DNA of 64,000 nucleotides from Paucimonas lemoignei (GCF_004342585.1 NZ_SLZQ01000009.1:62001-126000), one strand, 5' to 3'; numbered from the stretch's first letter, positions 10,161 through 21,453 are shown. The notes: a model not told the origin generated them from the letters alone. Numbers and translations are program-made.

Positions 10161-10579
10161 GCCAGGGCCTTACATTAAAGGGCGTCAAATGAAAACTTGT
10201 GACTGGAAGTCTACGCGAAGGATGAGTTTTCGACCCTGTACTACTTGCAAGGTTCAGGAAGCAACATTGGGGTTCGCTTAGTAACCGGTTATATACGCCT
10301 TCTATATGCGGCGTAATTCTTTATGTAAAAGTTTATTTTTCTGAGCGAATTGGCGAACCTAAAACAATAAAAAGGCTTGTACTTGTAACTCGTCAAATGA
10401 AGCCAAACCTGCTTGTGTAGATCCACAATGTTGAATTACTTCCAAAGCCTAATCTAAGCTTAGTGATGGTGATGAGAATTCTAGCTATTGAGAAACTCCA
10501 ATAGAAATTTGGAAACTTTTTTACGCTTCGGTGATCTGATCGGCAATAACTTAAGTGCAACATTGATGAAAGGCAATCA
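10161..10579. other. intergenic region with an inverted repeat
   Basis: No convincing gene in 419 bp between divergent genes. It is AT-richer than its neighbours and must hold both promoters. An inverted repeat TACGCC-N10-GGCGTA (10294-10299 and 10310-10315) could be an operator, but nothing identifies the protein that would bind it. Confidence 0.4.
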
Positions 10580-10987
10580 ATGAAGAAGCGTCGGTATTTT
10601 CAAAGAGAAAGGTATCAGCGGAATGGCCCCCGCAGACCAGGAGCCTTTGCGGGTAGATATGGTAAAGCCATGCCGGCCAACCATACGGCCGTGTCATCGT
10701 TATTTGCGGGGCGCCTGGCAGTGATCGGTGCCATTTTCGTGTTCATGGCGTCCTACGCTTATGGCATCTACCAGTATGGTTGGTGGCTGGGCTTGGCTGC
10801 AGGATGGTTGCCTTCCGTCGCCTTCACTTGGCTTTCGGCTCAGCTGATAGCCAAAGGTGTCGGCTATGTGGTTCCTGAAGGAGCGGATACTTTGCGATAC
10901 GGCTCTCGCTTCAAGTATCTTTCTGTGCCATTTTGCTGCTCAGGTAAAGCGAATATAGGGCTGAAATACCGACGGCAACATAAATGA
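10580..10987 (+). CDS. small membrane protein, two helices
   Basis: A 135-residue protein with a strongly basic N-terminus (MKKRRYFQRERYQR), then two hydrophobic segments (about residues 43-62 and 70-92). The C-terminus after VVPEG has unlikely composition and runs 77 bp into the convergent DUF378 gene, so the natural end may have been altered by a frameshift. AAAGG precedes the ATG; an internal ATG at 10670 would remove the basic leader. Probably an inner-membrane protein of unknown role. Confidence 0.5.
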   Translation: MKKRRYFQRERYQRNGPRRPGAFAGRYGKAMPANHTAVSSLFAGRLAVIGAIFVFMASYAYGIYQYGWWLGLAAGWLPSVAFTWLSAQLIAKGVGYVVPEGADTLRYGSRFKYLSVPFCCSGKANIGLKYRRQHK

Positions 10988-11207
10988 TCCGGGAAATCAG
11001 GCTTTGCTCCCCGAATAATGACGCCACGAGATCGAAGTTAAACAAGCCAACCAGGCCCCAGTTAATACCGCCAACGATCATCAACGCCATGGCTATCCAG
11101 TCAATTGCTGAATAATGAGCAGCCTTGTGCCTGTTTACACTGTCGCTCGCACTGCGTCGATCCGGTATGTGCCGCCGTTCAGTAATCGGAGTATCCATTG
11201 TGGCCAT
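10911..11207 (-). CDS. DUF378 family membrane protein
   Basis: A 98-residue protein whose C-terminal two thirds is a DUF378 domain: IDWIAMALMIVGGINWGLVGLFNFDLVA, then a second helix IIYVAVGISALYSLYL. The INWGLVG motif is diagnostic. A perfect AAGGAG lies 7 nt before the ATG at 11207, so I reject the longer frame to 11282. DUF378 proteins are two-helix inner-membrane proteins without an assigned function. The long hydrophilic N-terminus (ERRHIPDRRSAS) is additional to the core domain. Confidence 0.85.
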   Translation of the reverse strand: MATMDTPITERRHIPDRRSASDSVNRHKAAHYSAIDWIAMALMIVGGINWGLVGLFNFDLVASLFGEQSLISRIIYVAVGISALYSLYLSSKMAQKDT

Positions 11208-11378
11208 CGTAAGCTCCTTGAAATCAATGTAAGTGCTGAGGATTAAACGGGTAAGTACACGCCGACCCGCTCTATTCATCAAACGAGTGGCTTCAATGAG
11301 ATACTAAAAAGGCAAAGAGGTTGCTTATTGCAGATTGCGAAATGTATTTGAGCAGACGAAAGCTTGCCTGATAAAACG

Positions 11379-11392
11379 TTGATTTAAATCAC
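11379..11392. promoter_or_regulatory. FNR/Anr-like box
   Basis: TTGATTTAAATCAC matches the FNR/Anr consensus TTGAT-N4-ATCAA at 9 of 10 fixed positions. A TACTAT -10-like hexamer lies at 11411-11416, placing the box close to the -40 position used by class II FNR promoters. It would drive the Cys-rich gene at 11456 and possibly, at longer range, the divergent DUF378 gene. Confidence 0.5.
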
Positions 11393-11455
11393 AGGCTTCT
11401 TGTAACGAATTACTATCCTTGCCTCTCCACTAATAAAAATGAAATGGAGACAACG

Positions 11456-11662
11456 ATGGGTAAACAGACTTTCCTTGGCGAAAGTACGCCTCTATCATTT
11501 TCGGTTTTACATCCTTCCACTTGCTGGTACTGCGATCATCATATTCCTCACGGTCAACGCTTTTGCGACAAAGATTGTGCTGAGGCATTTGAAGATGACG
11601 ACCTTGCCGTTGAAAGACGAGCGCTGACCAGGCTCCATGAACCGGGTATCGCGCTGGTTTAA
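11456..11662 (+). CDS. Cys-rich mini-protein, possible zinc ribbon
   Basis: A 68-residue protein holding CWYC and, 14 residues on, CDKDC with intervening histidines (DHHIPHG), a layout fitting one Zn-binding CxxC...CxxxC knuckle. The C-terminal part is acidic and helical. GGAG 6 nt upstream supports the ATG at 11456 rather than 11444. It lies downstream of the FNR-like box, suggesting expression at low oxygen. An overlapping frame from 11439 is rejected because it lacks a ribosome site. Confidence 0.6.
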   Translation: MGKQTFLGESTPLSFSVLHPSTCWYCDHHIPHGQRFCDKDCAEAFEDDDLAVERRALTRLHEPGIALV

Positions 11663-11761
11663 CTTCTTCCTTCGTAAATCAAAAACTTGGTACGGCCTTC
11701 CTCCCATTTTCGGGGAATCCATTCATCCAGGATGAATGACTATTTCAGAGGTAAGTAATAC

Positions 11762-11998
11762 ATGGATACATCGCGCGTTAGCGAACGATATGTGAAGGAC
11801 CAGTCGGCGGAAAGGCGCAAGATGTCTCATGGCGGCCTGCTCGATTCGGCGATCCGCATGGTGGCGCAATTGACCGCTTCCGGAGAATTGCATACCCGTA
11901 CGCTCGCCAATCGCGCGATGGCCGATTTGCAAAAGCTCCGGCACGACATGCCAAAGCGGCGGCAAACCGATGGACGGGGCCATTCCTCTTGTCGATAA
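11762..11998 (+). CDS. small basic hypothetical protein
   Basis: A 78-residue basic protein (MDTSRVSERYVKDQSAERRK start), with AGAGGTAAG upstream of the ATG. A central helix DSAIRMVAQLTAS is the only notable segment. It lies 100 bp after the Cys-rich gene and 170 bp before the PRPP synthetase on the same strand, so it could belong to the same FNR-type transcript. No domain recognised. Confidence 0.45.
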   Translation: MDTSRVSERYVKDQSAERRKMSHGGLLDSAIRMVAQLTASGELHTRTLANRAMADLQKLRHDMPKRRQTDGRGHSSCR

Positions 11999-12169
11999 GC
12001 GATGAGATTGCCTTGTTGAGCGCGATCCAGATCTTCGCATTACATGAGCGCTTACCTCATTCGCAAGAAGCTTGATGCACCGCACATGAGCGCGTGAACT
12101 TCCTTTTATCGCCAACTCCCGCTGCCATAGTATGCAGATGGCAAGCATCAGTATGGAAAGGCGGTTGGC

Positions 12170-13162
12170 ATGGGGATCCTCGATAGCGATGTGCAATTGT
12201 TCGCATTGGATGGCACGCGGGATTTCGGCGAGCGTGTCGCTGCCCACCTCGGCTTGCCCCTTAGTCCGCAAGAAGAAAAGGAATACGAGGATGGCGAGCA
12301 CAAAGCGCGGCCATTGATCAGTGTTCGTGGCAGCGATGTGTATGTCTTCCATTCCCTGTATGGTGATTCACGCCAGAGCGGCAATGACAAGTTATGTCGC
12401 TTGTTATTTTTTATCGGCGCCTTGAAGGATGCGAGCGCGGCGCGGGTGACGGCTGTCGTGCCTTATCTCGCGTATGCACGCAAGGACCGGAAAACCAAGC
12501 CGCGCGATCCGGTGACGACTCGCTATGTCGCGGCAATGTTCGAGGCGGTGAGGACCGATGCCATCCTCACGATGGATGTGCACAATCTTTCTGCCTTCCA
12601 AAATGCCTTTCGCATCTGCGCCGACAACCTCGAAGCAAACAGATTATTCGTGCATTATTTCCTGCCCTTGGTTCGGGAGGAAGAGGTCGTGGTGATTGCG
12701 CCGGATGCCGGCGGGATCAAGCGTGCCGAGCGTTTTCGCCAGCTGCTTTCGCAACAGCTCGGCAGGGAGGTCGGCACAGCCTTCGCCGAAAAGCACCGCA
12801 GCGGCGGGGCGATCACGGGAGAGTTGCTGGTTGGCGATGTGCGCAACAAGGTGGCAATCATCATTGATGACATGGTGAGCACCGGCAATACCCTGGTTCG
12901 CACGGCCCGGTCTTGCCGGGCGCAGGGCGCGGCAAGCGTACTGGCAGCCGCAAGCCATGGCTTGTTCACGGAAGATGCGGTCGATCTGCTAGCCGGCGAT
13001 GCGATCGAGCGCCTGGCGATAACCGACACGGTGCCGCCGTTTCGCCTTGGCGATGGGCCGGCCAGACAAAAGCTGGCGCTGCTGAGCAGTGCCGCGCTCT
13101 TTGGCGATGCCATCCGGGCCATGCACGAGGGCGGCTCGGTGAGTGAGTTGAGCGCGCTCTGA
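12170..13162 (+). CDS. prs: ribose-phosphate pyrophosphokinase paralogue
   Basis: A 330-residue PRPP synthetase family protein: it transfers pyrophosphate from ATP to ribose 5-phosphate. Visible motifs are the catalytic flexible loop ([20 protein letters not shown]), the metal-binding [18 protein letters not shown] and the PRPP loop [11 protein letters not shown]. The flexible loop differs from the ARQDRK..R.PI form of the housekeeping enzyme. Together with its position in a stress-type cluster, this suggests a second copy rather than the essential prs. Its stop overlaps the next start by one base, so translation is probably coupled to the APH/kinase fusion. Confidence 0.85.
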   Translation: MGILDSDVQLFALDGTRDFGERVAAHLGLPLSPQEEKEYEDGEHKARPLISVRGSDVYVFHSLYGDSRQSGNDKLCRLLFFIGALKDASAARVTAVVPYLAYARKDRKTKPRDPVTTRYVAAMFEAVRTDAILTMDVHNLSAFQNAFRICADNLEANRLFVHYFLPLVREEEVVVIAPDAGGIKRAERFRQLLSQQLGREVGTAFAEKHRSGGAITGELLVGDVRNKVAIIIDDMVSTGNTLVRTARSCRAQGAASVLAAASHGLFTEDAVDLLAGDAIERLAITDTVPPFRLGDGPARQKLALLSSAALFGDAIRAMHEGGSVSELSAL

Positions 13163-14793
13163 TGCTGGAATCGTCTGCTCAGGGGTTGGCTTGCCAGGAG
13201 AGATTAGTCCGATCTCTTTTCAAAATACTGCAGGGTGCCGGTCCGGTACGCCTGTTCGAGACGCACATTTCCTGGGTATTGGTCGTAAATGAATACGCTT
13301 ACAAGATCAAGAAAGCGGTCCATTTCGACTTTCTGGATTTTTCCTCGCTGGAGGCGCGGCGTCGTTACTGCGAAGACGAGTTGCGCCTGAATCGCCGCCT
13401 GGCGCCGGAGCTTTATCTGGATGTGCTTGCCATAACAGGCAGCGTCGATACACCGCAACTGCGAGGGGACGGCCCTGCGATCGAGTATGCGTTGCACATG
13501 CGTGCATTCGACCAGGATGCCTTGTGGAGCGAGCGCATTGCCGCGGGCTTGCTGGCTCCTGCGGAGATCGACAGCCTGGCTGAAAGGATGGCGCAGTTTC
13601 ATCGCTCGGCGCCGGCATCGAAAGGTGATGATCCGTGGGGAACGCCGCAGCAATTGCTGGCATGCGCAAACGATATTCTGTCGACGCTTGGCGATCTCTT
13701 GCAAGATCCGGCAAACAAGCCGCAAGTGGCTGAACTGATCAAATGGCATCGAAACCGACACGCACAATTAAGCGCGGCATTCGTAAGGAGAAAGCGGGAA
13801 GCTTTTGTGCGGGAAGGGCATGGGGATCTGCATTGCGCCAATATCCTGACGCTGCAAGGCCAGGCCACGGCATTCGATTGCATTGAATTCAGCGACGGCT
13901 TGCGCTGGATCGATGTGCTGAACGACATTGCCTTTGCCGTCATGGACCTGGAAGTGGCGGGGCGAGCCGATTTGGCGGCCCGGCTGCTGAACCGCTATCT
14001 CGAAGCCGGCGGCGACTATGCCGACCTGGAAGTGTTGCGCTACTACCTTGTCTTGCGCGCCCTGGTGCGTTGCAAAGTCCATTTGCTGCGCATGCAAGAG
14101 GTTCCGGCTGATTCGCCTGAACATGCCGCGAATGGGCGCCGTATGCAAGCCTATCTCGCTTATGCCAGCGCATGGAGTCAGTCAGGCCATCCGGTAATCC
14201 TGATCATGCATGGCTTTTCCGGCAGCGGTAAATCGACGGTTGCCGCAGCTATCGTGGAACAGTACGGAGCAGTGCGCATTAGGTCCGACGTCGAGCGCAA
14301 GCGCATGCACGGTTTGCATCCGGTCGACCGCAGTGGCGCGCATGGCGATTTGCTGTACTCTTCGCAAGCGAGTGCAGCCACCTACACGCGCTTGCTTATT
14401 TTCGCGCGCCGTATCGTCGAGGCGGGCTGGCCGGTGGTGGTCGATGCCGCGTTCCTCGGCCATGAACAGCGGCTGCAATTTGCCCGGCTGGCCAGGGAAT
14501 GTCGTGTTCCATTCCTCATCGTTGATGTGAAAGCGAGCGAAGCCACCATGCGGGAAAGACTGACCAAGCGTGCCGCGGAGGGTAAAGATCCTTCGGACGC
14601 CGGCGCGGAAGTCCTGGCTCGCCAATTGGCTAGCCACGATCCCTTAACGCCCGAGGAAACGGGCCATGCGGTCGCGATTGATAGTGAAGAAGGCGCCGCC
14701 GATGCGGCAATCCGTGTTGCCGTTGCAGGCTTGTGCAGTGAAGGGGAAATTGGCCCGGCTGCGTACGGCCGGGCCAATGACAAGGACGCTTAG
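13162..14793 (+). CDS. APH-like phosphotransferase / P-loop kinase fusion
   Basis: A 543-residue two-domain protein. Residues about 25-320 form an aminoglycoside-phosphotransferase-like kinase: the catalytic loop [14 protein letters not shown] and the metal loop [21 protein letters not shown] are intact. Residues about 345-520 form a P-loop kinase of gluconate-kinase/zeta-toxin type with Walker [10 protein letters not shown] and an arginine-rich lid. Such fusions are common in proteobacteria; the substrates are not established. It is translationally coupled to the PRPP synthetase. Its 3' end overlaps the convergent rpoD end by 4 bp. Confidence 0.82.
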   Translation: MLESSAQGLACQERLVRSLFKILQGAGPVRLFETHISWVLVVNEYAYKIKKAVHFDFLDFSSLEARRRYCEDELRLNRRLAPELYLDVLAITGSVDTPQLRGDGPAIEYALHMRAFDQDALWSERIAAGLLAPAEIDSLAERMAQFHRSAPASKGDDPWGTPQQLLACANDILSTLGDLLQDPANKPQVAELIKWHRNRHAQLSAAFVRRKREAFVREGHGDLHCANILTLQGQATAFDCIEFSDGLRWIDVLNDIAFAVMDLEVAGRADLAARLLNRYLEAGGDYADLEVLRYYLVLRALVRCKVHLLRMQEVPADSPEHAANGRRMQAYLAYASAWSQSGHPVILIMHGFSGSGKSTVAAAIVEQYGAVRIRSDVERKRMHGLHPVDRSGAHGDLLYSSQASAATYTRLLIFARRIVEAGWPVVVDAAFLGHEQRLQFARLARECRVPFLIVDVKASEATMRERLTKRAAEGKDPSDAGAEVLARQLASHDPLTPEETGHAVAIDSEEGAADAAIRVAVAGLCSEGEIGPAAYGRANDKDA

Positions 14794-17387
14794 CGTCCTT
14801 CCAGGAAGGTCTTGAGGCGGTCGGCGCGCGAAGCCTGGCGCAGCTTGTTCATCGCCTTCAGTTCGATCTGGCGGATGCGCTCGCGCGTGACTTCGAAGTG
14901 CTTGCCGACTTCTTCCAGCGTCAGGTCGCTGTTCATCTCGATGCCGTAGCGCATGCGCAGCACCTTGGCTTCGCGCGGCGGCAGGGAATCCAGCACATCC
15001 TTGATGACGTCGCGCATGGAAGCCTGCAACGCGGCATCGGCCGGGGCCAGCGTACTGTCGTCCTGAATAAAGTCGCCGATGCTGGAATCGCCATCTTCGC
15101 CCATCGGCATATCCATCGAAATCGGCTCCTTGGCAACCTTCATGATTTCGCGGATCTTCGCTTCCGGCATGTCCATGCGCTTGGCCAGCGTCGGGATATC
15201 CGCTTCGGCGCCGGTTTCCATCAGGATCTGGCGGTTGATGCGGTTCATCTTGTTGATCGACTCGATCATATGCACCGGCACGCGGATGGTGCGGGCCTGG
15301 TCGGCAATCGCGCGTGAAATCGCCTGGCGGATCCACCAGGTGGCGTAGGTCGAGAATTTGTAGCCGCGACGATATTCGAACTTGTCGACCGCCTTCAGCA
15401 GACCGATATTGCCTTCCTGGATCAGGTCGAGGAATTGCAGGCCGCGATTGACGTATTTCTTGGCGATCGAGATCACCAGGCGCAAGTTGGCCTCGGTCAT
15501 TTCGCGCTTGGCCTGGCGCGCGCGGCGCTCGCCGGCAATCATCTTCTGGTTGATCGCACGCAGTTCCGATAGCGGAATCGCCGCCTGGCGCTCCAGTTCG
15601 ATCAAGCCCGACTGGTATTCCCGGATGGCGTGCACCTGGCGTTCCAGCGCGGCGCTATGCGGATAGGCGCAATCGACTTCGCGCTGCACCCAGTCAAGAT
15701 CCGTTTCGCTGCCCGGGAAGGTCTTGATGAAGTGTTCACGCGGCATGCCGCACTTGTTGACCGCCACATCCAGCACCTGGCGCTCCAGCTTGCGCAGGGT
15801 TTCCATCTGCTTGCGCACCAGGTCGCACAGGTTTTCCACGATCTTGGCGGTGAAGCGCATGCCGAGGGCTTCCCGGGTAATGGCGGCCTGGGCATCGCGC
15901 CACACCGGACTCATCGAGCGACCGGCATCGTGTTCAGTGCGCATGGTCGCAAAATGCGTGGCAATCGCGGCGAATTTCTTCAATGCCTCGGCACGCATCT
16001 GTGCCAGCTGGTCGGCGGAAAGGCCGTCGGAGCCAGCGCTGACGTCGTCGGCATCGTCTTCGTCCTCGAGTTCTTCCTCGTCTTCCGCCGATGCCTCTGC
16101 CTGCAATTCGTCTTCCAGCGGCGCGGCGAGATCGGCGCCGGTTTCGGCGAAACCATCGATGATGTCATCGACCTTGATCTGTTCCTGCTCCAGCTTGGCG
16201 GCCAGCGCCAGCACTTCCGCAATCGTTGCCGGATTGGCGGAAATGGCTTGCATCATGTCGGTCAAGCCTTCCTCGATGCGGCGGGCGATGGCGATTTCCT
16301 GCTGGCGGTTGAGCAATTGCACGGATGCCATTTCGCGCATGTACATGCGCACCGGGTCGGTGGAGCGGCCGAAATCGGCATCCACTGCCGACAGTGCGGT
16401 CGACACCACGGCTTCGGCATCGTCGTCGCTGGCGACTTGCACCACGCCGTCGGACAGGAGCAGGCTTTCGCTGTCGGGCGCCTGTTCAGTCACCGTGATG
16501 CCCATCGAATTGAAGGTGCTGACCAGGTTTTCCAGGGTGTCGGCGTCGGTCAGGTCATCGGGCAGATGATCGTTGATTTCGGCATGCGTGAGATACCCGC
16601 GTTCACGGCCGAGGTTGACCAGCAGCGTGATTTGCTTGCGGCGCGCTTCCATCTGCGCTTCCGACAGGCTTTGCCCGGCCCTGGACTTATTCGACGACAA
16701 GCCGAAGATTTCCGCCTGTTCAGCCGCGTTGACGGCTGCGATCTCATCGGTTTCCGCTTGATATTCGGATGGCTTGCGGCCGCGCTTGGCTGCGACCTTC
16801 GTCGCCGGCAGCGAATAGGATGAGGTATCGATACCTGCCAGGGAGGCAGTACCGACACCGCGCGTGACCGTCACAGCGCCAGGCTGCGATTTTTCGGCTG
16901 CTTTTTTGACGACGGTTTTGCCGGTGGTTTTTGTAACAGACTTGGCTGCCGGTTTCACGACCGGCTTGGCGACGGCCGCTTCGGCAATCGGGCTGGCGCT
17001 CACAGGCTTGACGACATGATCGTCGCTGCGTGGCACCGCGGGTGCCACGGCTACGGGGGCAGCCGGTGCCGCGTTAGCCGGTTGAGCCGCAAGCCTGGAT
17101 ACCGGCTTTTTGACGACCACTACCTTAGGCGCGGGCGCCGCCGTGGCGTTGCCTTCCGCGGCAACAGTCGGTGCGGACGCCGCATTGTCGGCAGGCGCAA
17201 CCGGCTGCATTGCTTCAGGGCGCACAGTCAAGCGCGAACGACGCGTCACGATGGTAACGGGTTTGTTGGCCTGGGCATCCGCATTGACTTCAACCGGCGC
17301 ATCGGTGTGTTGCGCGGATGTCGTTGATTCGGAAATGCTTTCGGTGGATTTTTTGGTTAGCGACAGTGTTTTAACGGGTTTTGTCAT
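14790..17387 (-). CDS. rpoD: RNA polymerase primary sigma factor RpoD
   Basis: An 865-residue sigma-70. The first 220 residues are a low-complexity Ala/Lys/Pro/Val-rich extension ([20 protein letters not shown]), much longer than in E. coli and typical of betaproteobacteria. Region 1.1 follows ([16 protein letters not shown]), then an acidic non-conserved segment ([14 protein letters not shown]), region 2 ([20 protein letters not shown], then the -10-recognition WWIRQAI), region 3, and region 4 ([18 protein letters not shown]) with the -35-binding helix. All core regions look intact. No dnaG or rpsU lies upstream; a chemoreceptor occupies that place. Confidence 0.97.
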   Translation of the reverse strand: MTKPVKTLSLTKKSTESISESTTSAQHTDAPVEVNADAQANKPVTIVTRRSRLTVRPEAMQPVAPADNAASAPTVAAEGNATAAPAPKVVVVKKPVSRLAAQPANAAPAAPVAVAPAVPRSDDHVVKPVSASPIAEAAVAKPVVKPAAKSVTKTTGKTVVKKAAEKSQPGAVTVTRGVGTASLAGIDTSSYSLPATKVAAKRGRKPSEYQAETDEIAAVNAAEQAEIFGLSSNKSRAGQSLSEAQMEARRKQITLLVNLGRERGYLTHAEINDHLPDDLTDADTLENLVSTFNSMGITVTEQAPDSESLLLSDGVVQVASDDDAEAVVSTALSAVDADFGRSTDPVRMYMREMASVQLLNRQQEIAIARRIEEGLTDMMQAISANPATIAEVLALAAKLEQEQIKVDDIIDGFAETGADLAAPLEDELQAEASAEDEEELEDEDDADDVSAGSDGLSADQLAQMRAEALKKFAAIATHFATMRTEHDAGRSMSPVWRDAQAAITREALGMRFTAKIVENLCDLVRKQMETLRKLERQVLDVAVNKCGMPREHFIKTFPGSETDLDWVQREVDCAYPHSAALERQVHAIREYQSGLIELERQAAIPLSELRAINQKMIAGERRARQAKREMTEANLRLVISIAKKYVNRGLQFLDLIQEGNIGLLKAVDKFEYRRGYKFSTYATWWIRQAISRAIADQARTIRVPVHMIESINKMNRINRQILMETGAEADIPTLAKRMDMPEAKIREIMKVAKEPISMDMPMGEDGDSSIGDFIQDDSTLAPADAALQASMRDVIKDVLDSLPPREAKVLRMRYGIEMNSDLTLEEVGKHFEVTRERIRQIELKAMNKLRQASRADRLKTFLEGR

Positions 17388-17741
17388 TGCTTCAAAATTA
17401 TCGATAACAACCCGTCATCCGGTCGCGGAGACAGCCACACCAAGAAGATGACGGCGTCTCGACGCAAGCAGGAAGACGAGGGCGAGGCACGCTGCAGCAT
17501 GACCGGTTGCTGCGGCAGCTATCTCTTCAAGGGTGAAAACAGGAGTGCGGTACGATCACAGGATTCTGGAATGGTTCAAGCAAACGGGCCGCAGGCGCCA
17601 GATCTGGCAGGATGCGAAAAAAATGCAGTCGCGCATTATGTTTCATTGCATCAAGCGCGTCAAATCTTCTTGGTGAATATCACCCATTCTTAATGCAAAT
17701 ATCTTGTGGTAACTCAGTAAAACAGTTGAGCAATAGTCGGT
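17388..17741. other. intergenic region upstream of rpoD
   Basis: 354 bp between the rpoD start and the chemoreceptor stop. I see no supported gene; the short plus-strand frame at 17448-17693 lacks a ribosome site and family resemblance. The rpoD promoters should lie here. Confidence 0.4.
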
Positions 17742-19388
17742 TCAAACCCTGCCGCGCGCTATGAGCAAGCGGGATTGCGGCATGCTGTCGCCTATGCCAG
17801 CGGCGCCATCATCCAGCTTGAATACGCCGACTGCGGATGTGAGGGCGGCAGCCTGTTGCCGCAAGGATGCCGTGCCGCCGGCTGCTTCGTCGACCAGCGA
17901 AGTATTCTGCCGGGTCAGTTGATCCATTTGTCCGATGGCTTGATGGACATGTTCGATGCCTGAGCGCTGCTCTTCGCTTGCTGACAGAATGTCGGCCATG
18001 ATGCCAGTGACGCGCCTGACGCTGCTGACAATTTCTTCCATTGTCGCGCCAGCTTGCTGGACCAGCTTGCTGCCGTCCTCGACCTTGCCGGCCGATTCGT
18101 CGATGAGCGTCTTGATTTCCCGGGCAGCCGAGGCGCTGCGCTGCGCCAGTTGGCGCACTTCGGTGGCTACCACCGCAAAGCCGCGGCCGTGCTCGCCGGC
18201 GCGCGCCGCTTCCACGGCGGCGTTCAATGCCAGGATATTGGTCTGGAAGGCGATGCCATCGATCACGGAAATGATATCGACGATCTTTTTCGCCGAATCA
18301 TTGATCGATCCCATCGTGCCCACCACCTGCGACATCACTTCACCGCCTTTCGCCGCGACCTCGGAGGCTGATCCCGCCAGCTCGTTGGCCTGGCGGGCGT
18401 TGTCGGCATTCTGGCGCACGGTCATGGTCAGCTGTTCCATCGAGCTTGTCGTGGCTTCCAGCGAGCCGGCCTGCTGTTGCGTGCGCGCCGACAGATCCTC
18501 GTTGCCGCGTGCAAGTGCATTGCTGGTTGCGGAGACGGCTTCCGCCGCGCTGCGTACGCCGGCAACGGTGCTGCGCAGCGTTAGGGCCATTGTCGCCAGG
18601 GTCGCCATGATGCTGTCGGTGTCGCCGGCACGCAAGCGTACCTCATGGAACAGTTCCCCATGCTCGACGGCTTGCGCCAGGCGCTTGACTTCGGCAGGCT
18701 CGGCGCCGAGCGCGAGGATGATCTGGCGCGCCGTAAGGAAGGCGACAACTGTGCCGATCACCAGGGCAGCGGCGCACAGCGCCAGCATCAAGGCCTGGAA
18801 GCCGCGCGCCGTTTGCTGGGCGAATGCCGATTCGGCCTTGGTCATGTTCTCCTGCAGGTCGATGAAGCGGTTGATGTTTGCCAGCCATGCGACAAAAGCC
18901 GGCTTCGCTTCCTCGCGCATGATGCTGCGGGCTTCCTCGGCATTGCCGGCGCTGCGGCTGGCGACCACCTGCCCGATCAGCGGCAGGGTGCGCGCTTCGC
19001 TCGCCTTGATGTCGGCAAGAATGCGGCGCTCTTCCGCGCCGATATCGCTGCGTTCCGAAAAGAGGCGGTCGAGCCGTTCCGCGGAGGTCGCGTAGTCGCG
19101 CGCCAGGCGGTCGATTTCATCCAGTTCCGTCTTCAGTTCTGCGTCGCTGGTGGCAAGGGTGACGTCACGCAGGGCGATGGCACGGTCATGCACGCTGCCG
19201 CGGAAATTGATGGCATACCGCTGCTTGACGGCGTTGACGCGGCTGATGGTCTGCAGACTGGCATCGATGGCATTCACGCGCACGATGCCGATGCCGGTAA
19301 GGATCGCCATCATCAGCAGGATGAGGGCAAAGCCCAGTCCGATTCTTGTCTTGACTGTTATTGAGGAGGAAGAAACGGGACGGTGCAT
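17742..19388 (-). CDS. methyl-accepting chemotaxis protein
   Basis: A 548-residue Tar-type chemoreceptor. A first transmembrane helix lies at residues 15-33, then a periplasmic four-helix-bundle domain (about 35-190), a second helix around [20 protein letters not shown], a HAMP segment and the cytoplasmic signalling hairpin. The hairpin tip reads [20 protein letters not shown] followed by [20 protein letters not shown], which contacts CheA/CheW. The C-terminus ends soon after the signalling domain ([10 protein letters not shown]) without an obvious CheR/CheB pentapeptide, so adaptation would rely on neighbouring receptors. Ligand not predictable. Confidence 0.92.
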   Translation of the reverse strand: MHRPVSSSSITVKTRIGLGFALILLMMAILTGIGIVRVNAIDASLQTISRVNAVKQRYAINFRGSVHDRAIALRDVTLATSDAELKTELDEIDRLARDYATSAERLDRLFSERSDIGAEERRILADIKASEARTLPLIGQVVASRSAGNAEEARSIMREEAKPAFVAWLANINRFIDLQENMTKAESAFAQQTARGFQALMLALCAAALVIGTVVAFLTARQIILALGAEPAEVKRLAQAVEHGELFHEVRLRAGDTDSIMATLATMALTLRSTVAGVRSAAEAVSATSNALARGNEDLSARTQQQAGSLEATTSSMEQLTMTVRQNADNARQANELAGSASEVAAKGGEVMSQVVGTMGSINDSAKKIVDIISVIDGIAFQTNILALNAAVEAARAGEHGRGFAVVATEVRQLAQRSASAAREIKTLIDESAGKVEDGSKLVQQAGATMEEIVSSVRRVTGIMADILSASEEQRSGIEHVHQAIGQMDQLTRQNTSLVDEAAGGTASLRQQAAALTSAVGVFKLDDGAAGIGDSMPQSRLLIARGRV

Positions 19389-19593
19389 GGCGGGCTTTCA
19401 GGAACGTAGTGTTTATTGGTTATTCCTGATCATGATATGGCTATTGAAATGCTGTTTCCAATTGGCAATAACAATAATCGCCATAGCTTTTGCGAGGAAG
19501 CAGTATTTCCTGATGCGGTCGCCGTTGCCGTCAGTGGAGCATGGCTCTCCTGGGGCAGGGCGACGCCGGTGGGGCAAGAAGAAGGTCTGAAGG

Positions 19594-20823
19594 TCAGCCG
19601 AAGAACCAGTAGCAGACGCTGATCGAGGCTAGCACGCCGGCGATATCGGCCAGCAGGGCGCAGCCGACCGCATGACGCGCGCGCTGGATGCCGACTGCGC
19701 CGAAATAGACGGCCAGCACGTAGAAGGTGGTTTCGGTACTGCCTTGCACGGTAGCGGCTACCAGCGCGGGGAAGCTGTCGACGCCGGTAGCCTGCATCGT
19801 CTCGATCAGCATGGCGCGCGCCGCGCTGCCCGAAAAAGGTTTGACCAGCGCGGTCGGCAAGGCTTCCACGAAGCGGCTATCCAGGCCGGCGAGGTTAACA
19901 AGATGGCGCAAGCCATCCAGCAGCACATCCAGTGCACCCGAAGCGCGCAGGACGCCGATGGCGCATAACATGGCCACCAGGTAGGGCAGCAGGTTTTTCG
20001 CGACATCGAAGCCTTCCTTCGCGCCTTCCACGAAACTTTCATAAACCGGAACGCGCCGCCATGCGCCCCACAGCAAAAACACGAGGATCAAGCCGAACAG
20101 CACGAGATTGCCCATCAGCGACGACAGCGATGCCAGCGCCGCCGCAGAAAGGCTGGCGAGGAATGCCATTGTCCCGCCCAGCACCAACGCAGCACCGACC
20201 AGCCAGGCCAGCACGACCGGATCCCAGAGCTTCAGCCGCTGTACCAGCGCGACGGAAAGAAACCCGACCAGCGTGGAAGCACTGGTGGCAAGCAGAATGG
20301 GAAGAAAGACCAGCGTCGGATCGGCGGCGCCTTGCTGCGCGCGATACATGAAAATCGTCACCGGCAGCAGGGTCAGGGAAGAGGCATTCAATACCAGGAA
20401 GAGGATCTGCGCATTGCTGGCGACAGTCGGCAAGGGATTGAGCTCCTGCAGCGCGCGCATGGCTTTCAAGCCGATCGGTGTGGCGGCATTGTCCAGACCC
20501 AGCGCATTGGCGGTGAAATTCAGGGTGATCAGGCCAAGCGCCGGATGGCCGGGCGGCACTTCCGGCATCAGGCGGCGAAACAGCGGGGACAGCAGGCGCG
20601 CCAGCACATCTACGATGCCCGCCTTTTCAGCGATGCGCAAAAAGCCAAGCCACAAGGTGAGGGTGCCGAACAGCAGCACCATGACTTCGACCGACAGCTT
20701 GGCCATGCCGAACAGGCTTTCCACCATTGCGGCGAACACGCCCGCATCGCCGCCGAACAGCCAGCGTCCCAGCGCGCTCAACGCCGCCACCACAAAAAAG
20801 CTCAGCCACAGGCCGTTCAGCAT
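19594..20823 (-). CDS. SpmA-SpmB fusion, nucleoside-recognition (Gate) membrane protein
   Basis: A 409-residue polytopic inner-membrane protein with about ten hydrophobic segments. The N-terminal half (TLWLGFLRIAEKAGIVD, LTLNFTANALGLDNAATPIGL-type motif) corresponds to SpmA. The C-terminal half (YLVAMLCAIGVLRASGALD, LVKPFSGSAARAM, STETTFYVLAVYFGAVG) corresponds to SpmB. In Gram-negatives the fused form occurs outside sporulation and its substrate is unresolved; nucleoside or ion transport is proposed for the Gate domain. It is monocistronic here. Confidence 0.82.
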   Translation of the reverse strand: MLNGLWLSFFVVAALSALGRWLFGGDAGVFAAMVESLFGMAKLSVEVMVLLFGTLTLWLGFLRIAEKAGIVDVLARLLSPLFRRLMPEVPPGHPALGLITLNFTANALGLDNAATPIGLKAMRALQELNPLPTVASNAQILFLVLNASSLTLLPVTIFMYRAQQGAADPTLVFLPILLATSASTLVGFLSVALVQRLKLWDPVVLAWLVGAALVLGGTMAFLASLSAAALASLSSLMGNLVLFGLILVFLLWGAWRRVPVYESFVEGAKEGFDVAKNLLPYLVAMLCAIGVLRASGALDVLLDGLRHLVNLAGLDSRFVEALPTALVKPFSGSAARAMLIETMQATGVDSFPALVAATVQGSTETTFYVLAVYFGAVGIQRARHAVGCALLADIAGVLASISVCYWFFG

Positions 20824-20919
20824 GCCTTATTCTCCGATTCGCGATCCCGATGTGGGCATGATGATGCCGTTGATGGCGGGAAAAGACAATCGGATACTGA
20901 AGCGGGATGAGGCGACGTA

Positions 20920-21297
20920 TTACCAGCGGGATTCGGAGAGGGGAGCGCTGCATATCTTTTCGATATGCATTCTGCTGTGCGAATCGTAATCGCGGAAATG
21001 AATGCCGATACGGAAAGTGCCTTCATCCTGCGGAATGCAGTAGGCAACCTTGGCCCAGACATTGATCCTTCTGGCTTCATCGCTCAATTCGATATCGAAC
21101 GCAAGCGCGCAGGCATCATTGGCTTGCATGACTTCGCCAGCCAGCAAGCCGATGCCGCCACGGGAGATATCGAGAATCCTTACCGGGCGCGGAATCGCGT
21201 CATGGCTAAGCAGTCGCGCAGGGACATCCAACTCCTTGCGAGGATAGACACGGAGTTCAGCCGGGCGGAGTGATGCAGTCTGTGCTTCCGAATTCAT
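20920..21297 (-). CDS. PilZ domain c-di-GMP receptor
   Basis: A 125-residue single-domain PilZ protein. The c-di-GMP-binding RxxxR is represented by the segment RVYPRKELDVPAR, and the second motif D/NxSxxG by DISRGGIGL. The rest is the expected beta barrel with an extra C-terminal helix. It probably transmits c-di-GMP levels set by the two EAL/GGDEF proteins of this window, among others, to motility or surface targets. Confidence 0.85.
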   Translation of the reverse strand: MNSEAQTASLRPAELRVYPRKELDVPARLLSHDAIPRPVRILDISRGGIGLLAGEVMQANDACALAFDIELSDEARRINVWAKVAYCIPQDEGTFRIGIHFRDYDSHSRMHIEKICSAPLSESRW

Positions 21298-21453
21298 AAT
21301 AGGGATTAGATCCAGATTCGAATACGGAGATTGTGCTTGAAAAGTTAAATGTTAAAAGTTAATTCTTGTCACATTTTCTCAAAAGCAACACTGGAGGCAG
21401 GCGACTCCGCTCGGAACAAGCGGCGCAGGAAGTGAAGAAGAGACGCTTATTGT

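Noticed and set aside
11439-11627. Hydrophobic 62-codon frame overlapping the Cys-rich gene
   Set aside because: No ribosome site; the Cys-rich frame has GGAG and a conserved-looking metal-binding layout.
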